The translations under genes and the position numbers were made by a program. Of a DNA stretch of 11,876 nucleotides, positions 6,807 through 11,876 are shown piece by piece. Origin of the DNA: Wohlfahrtiimonas sp. (GTDB taxonomy: Bacteria > Pseudomonadota > Gammaproteobacteria > Cardiobacteriales > Wohlfahrtiimonadaceae). Under the pieces are notes generated by a model that saw only the letters and a program-made list of their open reading frames with translations, made no database searches and was not told the origin of the DNA. The first letter of the stretch is position 1; each line of letters begins with the position of its first letter. The stretch is from assembly GCA_030149965.1 (NCBI GenBank), contig JASLHB010000125.1, forward strand, positions 1 through 11,876, read 5' to 3'.

Positions 6807-8459
6807 TTAGCGCTTCAGTTTCTCAGAGATTGCTTGAATATCTAACACATCAAATTGATGAGGCAATCCCCATTCACTGACATAATCATCACTTGCTGTT
6901 GACTGAATTCTAAAATAATAAGTGCCTGGCAATAATTTCTCTACAAACAACTTATTCTCTGACAAAGACTGCTCTAATAATACTTTTTCAAAATTCATCT
7001 GGTCAGAAATCTGAATTAAATATTGAGTGCCTATTTCTAATGCTGGCCATTCTAATTGCACATCCACCGTTTTAACATGAGCCACTTGTAAATTTGGATC
7101 TTCTAACAAAACTCTAAAATGCTTCATCGCTGAGAAAGGACCACGTTTTCCATTTTTATCAATAGATGCAACACGCCAGAAATAAACGCCTGACAATAAA
7201 TCTTTCGGCTGATAAGTTGGCTCTACAAGGTTATCTGCATCAATCACGATATCTCTAAACTGATCATCTCTCGCAACTTGTAAATAGAATGATTGAGCTT
7301 CATCATTCGCAGGCTTCCAATTGAAGGTTAAATGATGCAATAAAGCTTTTTCATCCTGATTCGGCGTTGATAACACAGCTGCAAATGGACGAGCATTTAA
7401 AATGAATTCATATTTTGCAGGCTGACCTGTTACACCATTTTGATCAATGGCACTTACCATCATTTGATAGCGACCATCTGGCAAATCATTACCCAATAAA
7501 ATATGACCCTCTGAACGCATGCTAGAAACAGCATCTTGTTCGTCATTGCCCACAGGAATAATTTTCGTTGCGTAACCTTTCACGTTATCCATGCTTTCCA
7601 CTTCGACTGCAATGGGCACTGATTCAATTAATTGTGGAAAATTAGCAAATACTGGTGAAGGCAACATATCTACTTTTTTTGTTTCGCCATTTTTAGCAAT
7701 AATCACTGCTTGCCCTGCTAATAATTCCGCAGATGAATCACCTGCTTCAGCCTTTGCAACAACTTTACCATTCACAACTTCAGTCACACTATTTCCATTG
7801 CCTAATCCCATACGAAATACTGTGCCGCGTACTGAGGTTGTTGCTGTGCCTGTTTTCACTTCATAATTAGTATTAGAAATTGGACTTGAATACACGCGAT
7901 TTTCCAATCGCCCTTTATCCAATTGCAATTTAATATCACTCAAAGAACCATCGCCTAAAGCAATCAGATCATTCAAGACTAATTCACTGTTACTTTGCAG
8001 TAATAAACGAGAACCATCTTTAAATAAAATAGTTGCTAAGCCATCATCACCTGTAAAGATTGTATCGCCCGTTGCCAAAATCAAACTATCTTTTTCTGTA
8101 AAATCCGTACCAAATTCTAATGTCTGTTTTTTATCATTCAAAATACTCACTTGACCAATAGCATTGACCAATGTCGCTGTAGACTGATTCGTTTTCAACC
8201 ATTTTCTTGGTACTTTAATTAAAGTTCCCGGCTCAATATAATCATCATTCGGCAGTTGATTGATCTTTTTTAATTCAATCCAGAGCTTAATATTATGTAA
8301 GTGTCGCTGTGAAATATTCCATAAACTATCACCCGGAATGGTTTTATATAGGAAAATATCATCATCTTCGTGTATCTGTTCCTCTTTTGCTGAAGCGACA
8401 GAAAAAAGTAACACGATCGCCATGATGGCTTGTAGCCATAGCGTTGTAAGCTTATTCAT
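6807..8459 (-). CDS. Secreted LysM-FecR-domain protein with C-terminal FN3-like repeats
   Basis: A 550-aa exported protein. A signal peptide (1-24, cleavage after ASA) is followed by an acidic stretch. A LysM domain (about 37-84) has the pattern Y-x-T-I-x-x-G-D-S-L-W-x-I-S, ending GTLIKVP, and should bind peptidoglycan. A FecR-type periplasmic domain (about 125-255) shows GDTIFTGDDGLATILFKDGS and KTGTATTSVRGTVFR. Three FN3-like beta-sandwich repeats follow (about 277-355, 367-450, 459-537); the second and third show W-x-P-A, a YLQV or YLIQI strand, then YFWRV or YYFRI. No membrane helix or lipobox is present. This FecR domain is not evidence of iron signalling: there is no sigma factor or TonB receptor nearby. 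LysM-FecR proteins are known in proteobacteria, but their role is poorly defined. Ribosome site AAGGA (8473-8469) lies 9 nt before the ATG. The gene follows mlaE by 32 bp and is probably last in the operon. A wall-anchored scaffold role is inference. Confidence 0.85.
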   Translation of the reverse strand: MNKLTTLWLQAIMAIVLLFSVASAKEEQIHEDDDIFLYKTIPGDSLWNISQRHLHNIKLWIELKKINQLPNDDYIEPGTLIKVPRKWLKTNQSTATLVNAIGQVSILNDKKQTLEFGTDFTEKDSLILATGDTIFTGDDGLATILFKDGSRLLLQSNSELVLNDLIALGDGSLSDIKLQLDKGRLENRVYSSPISNTNYEVKTGTATTSVRGTVFRMGLGNGNSVTEVVNGKVVAKAEAGDSSAELLAGQAVIIAKNGETKKVDMLPSPVFANFPQLIESVPIAVEVESMDNVKGYATKIIPVGNDEQDAVSSMRSEGHILLGNDLPDGRYQMMVSAIDQNGVTGQPAKYEFILNARPFAAVLSTPNQDEKALLHHLTFNWKPANDEAQSFYLQVARDDQFRDIVIDADNLVEPTYQPKDLLSGVYFWRVASIDKNGKRGPFSAMKHFRVLLEDPNLQVAHVKTVDVQLEWPALEIGTQYLIQISDQMNFEKVLLEQSLSENKLFVEKLLPGTYYFRIQSTASDDYVSEWGLPHQFDVLDIQAISEKLKR

Positions 8460-8491
8460 TGTGTTGATTCCTTAAAACAACAGTAAATATT

Positions 8492-9268
8492 TTATCTAAA
8501 TAATAAAGCTGTCAATAAAAAGTCTGCGGCTAATACTAATAATGAAGCTTTGACAACTGTTGCTGTTGTTGAGTTTGCAATGCCACTTGAAGTTGCACCG
8601 CCGATTAATCCTTCACGTAAAGCCACTAAATTACAGATTAATCCAAACACCATACTTTTAACGATTACGCCATTAAAAATATCATCATAGAATACAACGG
8701 ATGATTGCATCTGTGACCAATAACCACCGCCATCTAATCCTAAAACATCAACTGCAATATAATAACTGCCCAAAATACCAATATCTGAGAAGAGAATCGT
8801 CAAAATTGGCACCACAATGATACCTGCCATTAATCGTGGCAATAAAATATAACGATAAGGATCAACAGCCATCATTTCATAGCTTGACCATTGTTCTGTT
8901 GCACGCATCAATCCTATTTCCGCCGTTAAAGATGAACAAGCACGCCCTGTATATAATAATGCAGTAAAAACTGATGCTAATTCACGAAATAACGCCAATG
9001 CTGTGACTGTGCCAACAGAAGCTTCTGCCCCAAATCTAACCAAATTCACATAACCTTGGAATGCTAAAACCATTCCAATGAATAACCCAGATAACAAAAT
9101 AATTGGCAGAGACAAAATTCCTAATTGATAAACTTGTCGAACAAATAAATTAGGCTTTTGGAATAAATATGTAAAGTGGCGAATGATGGCAAAAAAGAAA
9201 ATAACACTATCACCCAATGCACCAATTAATTGAATAGTTTTTTGACCAATGGCTTCTATAAACTTCAT
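8492..9268 (-). CDS. mlaE: MlaE, permease of the Mla phospholipid-transport ABC transporter
   Basis: A 258-aa integral membrane protein (E. coli MlaE 260 aa) of the MlaE/YrbE permease family. It forms the dimeric membrane core of the MlaFEDB complex that moves phospholipids between the inner membrane and the periplasm, and so maintains outer-membrane lipid asymmetry. An amphipathic N-terminal helix precedes hydrophobic segments at about 46-72, 85-107, 143-172, 199-217 and 240-257. The family segment LFRELASVFTALLYTGRA (93-110) runs into TAEIGLMRATEQ (115-126) and VDPYRYILLPR (135-145). SSGIANSTTATVV (227-239) matches the family's conserved C-terminal stretch. The Cys at 111 (GRACSS), where many relatives have Gly, is a minor oddity. 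The start overlaps the mlaF stop by 4 bp (ATGA), so translation is coupled; an AAGGA lies 12 nt upstream inside mlaF. The gene that normally follows, mlaD, is absent. Confidence 0.94.
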   Translation of the reverse strand: MKFIEAIGQKTIQLIGALGDSVIFFFAIIRHFTYLFQKPNLFVRQVYQLGILSLPIILLSGLFIGMVLAFQGYVNLVRFGAEASVGTVTALALFRELASVFTALLYTGRACSSLTAEIGLMRATEQWSSYEMMAVDPYRYILLPRLMAGIIVVPILTILFSDIGILGSYYIAVDVLGLDGGGYWSQMQSSVVFYDDIFNGVIVKSMVFGLICNLVALREGLIGGATSSGIANSTTATVVKASLLVLAADFLLTALLFR

Positions 9269-10056
9269 GACAATAATTCATCCTTCAAAGCAGTCGTTGG
9301 TAAATTAAATGGCACAGGACCATCTGACAAGCCTTGAATAAATTGTTTAACCCAAATATTTTGATCTGCTTTAATTTCTTCTGCTGAACCATGTGCAATG
9401 ATTTTACCGCCGCTTAAAATATAAACATAATCAGCAATACTTAGAACCTCTTCCACATCGTGCGACACAATAATGCTAGTTAAATCCAAAGCATCATTCA
9501 AATCCTTAATCAATCGCAATAATACGCCCATCGATATAGGATCTTGCCCTGTAAATGGCTCATCATACAACAATAATTGTGGATCTAATGTAATTGCACG
9601 CGCCAATGCAACACGTCGAGCTTGCCCACCAGATAATGAAGAAGGTTTTGCATCTTTCAATGCTCTCAAGCCCACAGCTTCTAATTTCAGTAACACCAAT
9701 GTATTAATCAATTCTTCTGATAATTTTGTATGTTCACGCAATGCAAATGCCACATTATCAAAAACAGACATATCCGTAAACAATGCACCCGATTGAAACA
9801 ATAAACCCATTTGCTTACGTAAATCATATAATTGAGTACGTGATAATCGCGCCAAATCCTGTCCCATCACTGTGATTTCACCAGATTGAGGCAAGATTTG
9901 CTTTGTCATTAATTTCAATAACGTCGTTTTACCTGTTCCCGAGGGGCCCATCACCGCAGTAATTTTACCTTTCGGAATGGAAACAGAGATATTATCGAAA
10001 ATGATGCGCTGTCCAAACGATAGCGAAACATCTTTTAAGCTGATCATTTCAGACAT
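9265..10056 (-). CDS. mlaF: MlaF, ATPase of the Mla phospholipid-transport ABC transporter
   Basis: A 263-aa cytoplasmic ATPase (E. coli MlaF 269 aa) that pairs with MlaE. Motifs are Walker A GPSGTGKTT (37-45), Q-loop Q88, signature LSGGQ (141-145), Walker B LLLYDEPF (161-168, catalytic E166), D-loop after 168 and H-loop H199 (VSHDVEEV). Features separating MlaF from generic ABC ATPases are LFQSGALFTDMSVFDNVAF after the Q-loop, EPFTGQDPIS after Walker B and the C-terminal DGPVPFNLP (245-253). In E. coli the C-terminal tail of MlaF contacts MlaB; no mlaB is visible here. Ribosome site AGGAG (10066-10062) overlaps the stop codon of the upstream Hpt gene and is 5 nt from the ATG. All catalytic residues are present. 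Confidence 0.95.
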   Translation of the reverse strand: MSEMISLKDVSLSFGQRIIFDNISVSIPKGKITAVMGPSGTGKTTLLKLMTKQILPQSGEITVMGQDLARLSRTQLYDLRKQMGLLFQSGALFTDMSVFDNVAFALREHTKLSEELINTLVLLKLEAVGLRALKDAKPSSLSGGQARRVALARAITLDPQLLLYDEPFTGQDPISMGVLLRLIKDLNDALDLTSIIVSHDVEEVLSIADYVYILSGGKIIAHGSAEEIKADQNIWVKQFIQGLSDGPVPFNLPTTALKDELLS

Positions 10057-10061
10057 TAAAA

Positions 10062-10066
10062 CTCCT
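10062..10066 (-). promoter_or_regulatory. mlaF ribosome binding site overlapping the upstream stop codon
   Basis: AGGAG on the minus strand shares its first two bases with the TAG stop (10067-10065) of the Hpt gene and lies 5 nt before the mlaF ATG. Ribosomes finishing the Hpt gene would cover this site, which argues for translational coupling of the two genes. Confidence 0.7.
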
Positions 10067-11846
10067 AATTATACTTTTTCAGAAATGCTTTGAATTGCTC
10101 AATGATGGCGATAAAAGTTTGGCGATAAACATCCATCTTTTCTGCATCATACACATTATTGCTGCGCATATTATTTTCTAATGCTACCGCCAATTTCACT
10201 GCTTCTGATAATTTCACAACATTCGCATTACCGCGCAAAGTATGCGCAATGCGAATCAAATCTTCATAAGATTTTGCATCCATCGGTTGATTAATGCGCT
10301 CATTGAATTCTGCTTCTAAATCATTTAAATCCTCAGTAAAAGCTTCGATCACATCTTGATCTAATTCTGGCATTTCAACCATTTTTTCAACAGCTTGTTG
10401 ATGCTTTTGCAAAATCTCTTTCGCACCATGAATAACATCTTCTGTCACTTCACGATTTTCAAAATTCATACTGCTAATGTATTCAATGGCTAAAGTTACC
10501 TCTAGCAAATCCTCTTTCGATAAAGCAACAGTCATAAACTCATCCACAAAATATCTAATCAGATTATGTGGAATCGATAACATCGTTTCGGCTTTAACAG
10601 TATCAAATAGTGTTTGTTGAAGTGCTTGTAACTCAGCTAAATCTTTCGTATTGGTTGTTTGTTCACGAATCTTGCGATATTGAGATGTAAACAATTTCAA
10701 AGCTGACTGTTTTGCACTAATATATGCCCAATTTTTCGCTTCATTATAAGTTAATGGTACAGCTTGTCCGCGCCTTCCCCATAAATCAGACAAGAAACTT
10801 TCTAATACCCAAAATTGGCTCACAATTTCATTAAATTCAGCATCATCTTGAGGGCTATCAATCAATTGTCGGAATGATTTCAATAAATCATCTGTCAATG
10901 TTGATAAGCGTTTTAATCCCATAAAACTCAAAACTTTCGTTAAGCGCTCTAAAAATGGCATTGCTTCTTCTAAACGCAAACGTTGTACTGGATCTAAATA
11001 CACACGCTCTAACTGCTCATGAATTTTAACCAATTCATCTTTTAGAGCTGCTCCAAAACGCTTATAAACCACAGGAGAAATTGAGTAAACATCTTGCATT
11101 AAGACATTATTTTCAATAAATTCTGAGCCTGAGTTCAACGTATGGATGACATTCATGAGATCATCACAAACAGCTGCATCGATATTCTTTTTAGATAGTA
11201 ATTGCGCCAAACGCCCATCTAATTGGGCCAAAATTCTATGTGTATCAACGCTACAAGCTTGCTCGTTCTTTAATAACGCTTGAACATAAAAAGATAACAA
11301 CAACCAATCTCTAGCATTTAAATGCGGCAATGCTGCTGTAATATCGCGACTCAACGCATTTAAAGCATTTAATGGCACTGTTTTATCAGAGCTTTTGATC
11401 AATAACAATAATTGGCGTTGATAAAGTGTGCGCAAAATCTTCAACAATGTTACATTCACTTCATCCGAAGATTGCTCCGCATCCAAATCATAATCAGCAA
11501 TGATTGCAGTTTCTAAGATCACACCATAATGTGAGAAATCTTCAATACTTTGTTCTAATATCAAGCAATAACGTAATAAGAAATTTTCAGCTGAACCTTC
11601 ACCAAAAGCTGATAATTCTGGTACTCGCTCCAATGCTTGTTCAGTGTAATTAGATGCTTTTTGCCAATTTAATACAGCAAAAATATTCATCAGCTCTTCT
11701 AAACTCAAGCTGACATTATCTTTTTCTTGTTCTTCATCATCAGAATTCTCTAATAATGTTTCCAATGTATCGCGCAAGCTTTGCACAATATTTTTTAACT
11801 CTTCGACCACTTCTGCATCAGTTAGTTCAATTACATTTTCACTCAT
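10065..11846 (-). CDS. FimL/ChpA-like protein with one C-terminal histidine phosphotransfer (Hpt) domain
   Basis: A 593-aa, largely alpha-helical, acidic cytoplasmic protein with no signal peptide or membrane helix. The C-terminal part (about 495-592) is an Hpt domain: the phosphorylatable histidine is H535 in IRIAHTLRGNANVV (531-544), matching the classic H-T-L-[KR]-G-x-[AS] motif, and VKLAVALEN (550-558) follows as expected. The first ~480 residues lack kinase catalytic, CheW and receiver motifs. Segments such as LNWQKASNYTEQAL (59-72) and FMGLKRLSTLTDDLL (308-322) resemble the repeated degenerate Hpt-like helices of FimL and the N-terminus of ChpA, the type IV pilus chemosensory proteins. 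I assign it to that group by pattern, not by search. It could accept phosphate from a kinase elsewhere or act as a scaffold. Ribosome site AAGGA (11857-11853) is 6 nt before the ATG. It ends 8 bp before mlaF and seems to head this operon. Confidence 0.8.
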   Translation of the reverse strand: MSENVIELTDAEVVEELKNIVQSLRDTLETLLENSDDEEQEKDNVSLSLEELMNIFAVLNWQKASNYTEQALERVPELSAFGEGSAENFLLRYCLILEQSIEDFSHYGVILETAIIADYDLDAEQSSDEVNVTLLKILRTLYQRQLLLLIKSSDKTVPLNALNALSRDITAALPHLNARDWLLLSFYVQALLKNEQACSVDTHRILAQLDGRLAQLLSKKNIDAAVCDDLMNVIHTLNSGSEFIENNVLMQDVYSISPVVYKRFGAALKDELVKIHEQLERVYLDPVQRLRLEEAMPFLERLTKVLSFMGLKRLSTLTDDLLKSFRQLIDSPQDDAEFNEIVSQFWVLESFLSDLWGRRGQAVPLTYNEAKNWAYISAKQSALKLFTSQYRKIREQTTNTKDLAELQALQQTLFDTVKAETMLSIPHNLIRYFVDEFMTVALSKEDLLEVTLAIEYISSMNFENREVTEDVIHGAKEILQKHQQAVEKMVEMPELDQDVIEAFTEDLNDLEAEFNERINQPMDAKSYEDLIRIAHTLRGNANVVKLSEAVKLAVALENNMRSNNVYDAEKMDVYRQTFIAIIEQFKAFLKKYN

Positions 11847-11876
11847 TATTATTCCTTCAAGTCTCTATTTAACTGA

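Noticed and set aside
6807..8459. FecR domain taken as an iron-responsive anti-sigma regulator.
   Set aside because: There is no membrane helix, no adjacent ECF sigma factor and no TonB receptor. The LysM-FecR arrangement is a different class of protein.
9473..9796. A 107-codon open frame on the plus strand opposite mlaF.
   Set aside because: It lies wholly inside a well-supported gene, has no ribosome site or recognisable domain, and has the composition expected of a complement-strand frame. Similar antisense frames in lnt, macB, the LysM-FecR gene and elsewhere were dropped for the same reason.
1..11876. CRISPR arrays, insertion sequences, prophage genes, integrons, toxin-antitoxin pairs, riboswitches.
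   Set aside because: I saw no regularly spaced repeats, transposase or integrase motifs, or terminal inverted repeats, and the longest gene-free stretches (about 125, 95 and 83 bp) are too short for most such elements.

Overview
The window is a compact, AT-rich stretch of bacterial chromosome (roughly 35-40 % G+C by eye) with almost no non-coding space. The gene set (tRNA with a sigma70-type promoter, Lnt, MacA-MacB, MlaF-MlaE and a FimL/ChpA-like Hpt protein) points to a Gram-negative, probably a gammaproteobacterium with a low-G+C genome. I cannot name the genus. I see no insertion sequence, phage gene, CRISPR array, integron or sign of recent transfer. Codon use (TTA, AAA and ATT rich) looks even across the window.

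Layout. At the left edge is the 5' part of a tRNA gene, most likely tRNA-Phe, read leftwards from a near-consensus promoter. Divergent from it is a rightward block (157-6723): a beta-lactamase-fold serine hydrolase, the apolipoprotein N-acyltransferase lnt, a small secreted protein of unknown function, then macA and macB. The first three genes overlap or nearly touch. macAB sits behind a 95-bp gap with a promoter-like -10 hexamer flanked by a striking inverted repeat. The block ends at a strong bidirectional hairpin terminator (about 6746-6782). From the right a leftward block converges on it (11846-6807): a 593-aa FimL/ChpA-like protein with one C-terminal Hpt domain, mlaF, mlaE, and a secreted LysM-FecR-FN3 protein. 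Gaps in this block are 8 bp, a 4-bp overlap and 32 bp, so it is probably one operon whose promoter lies beyond the right edge.

Theme. Nearly every protein acts at the cell envelope. Lnt matures lipoproteins, MacAB with a TolC-type partner exports substrates from the periplasm, MlaFE is the inner-membrane ABC core of phospholipid transport, the LysM protein probably binds peptidoglycan, and the serine hydrolase belongs to the penicillin-binding-protein/esterase fold.

Most unusual points: (1) lnt has no normal start codon that preserves its first membrane helix; (2) mlaFE lacks mlaD, mlaC and mlaB downstream and instead sits between an Hpt scaffold gene and a LysM-FecR gene; (3) the Hpt protein resembles a CheA/ChpA stripped of its kinase parts; (4) the inverted repeat upstream of macAB. 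None of these alone proves a new system. The Hpt-MlaFE-LysM/FecR arrangement is the best candidate for something undescribed.
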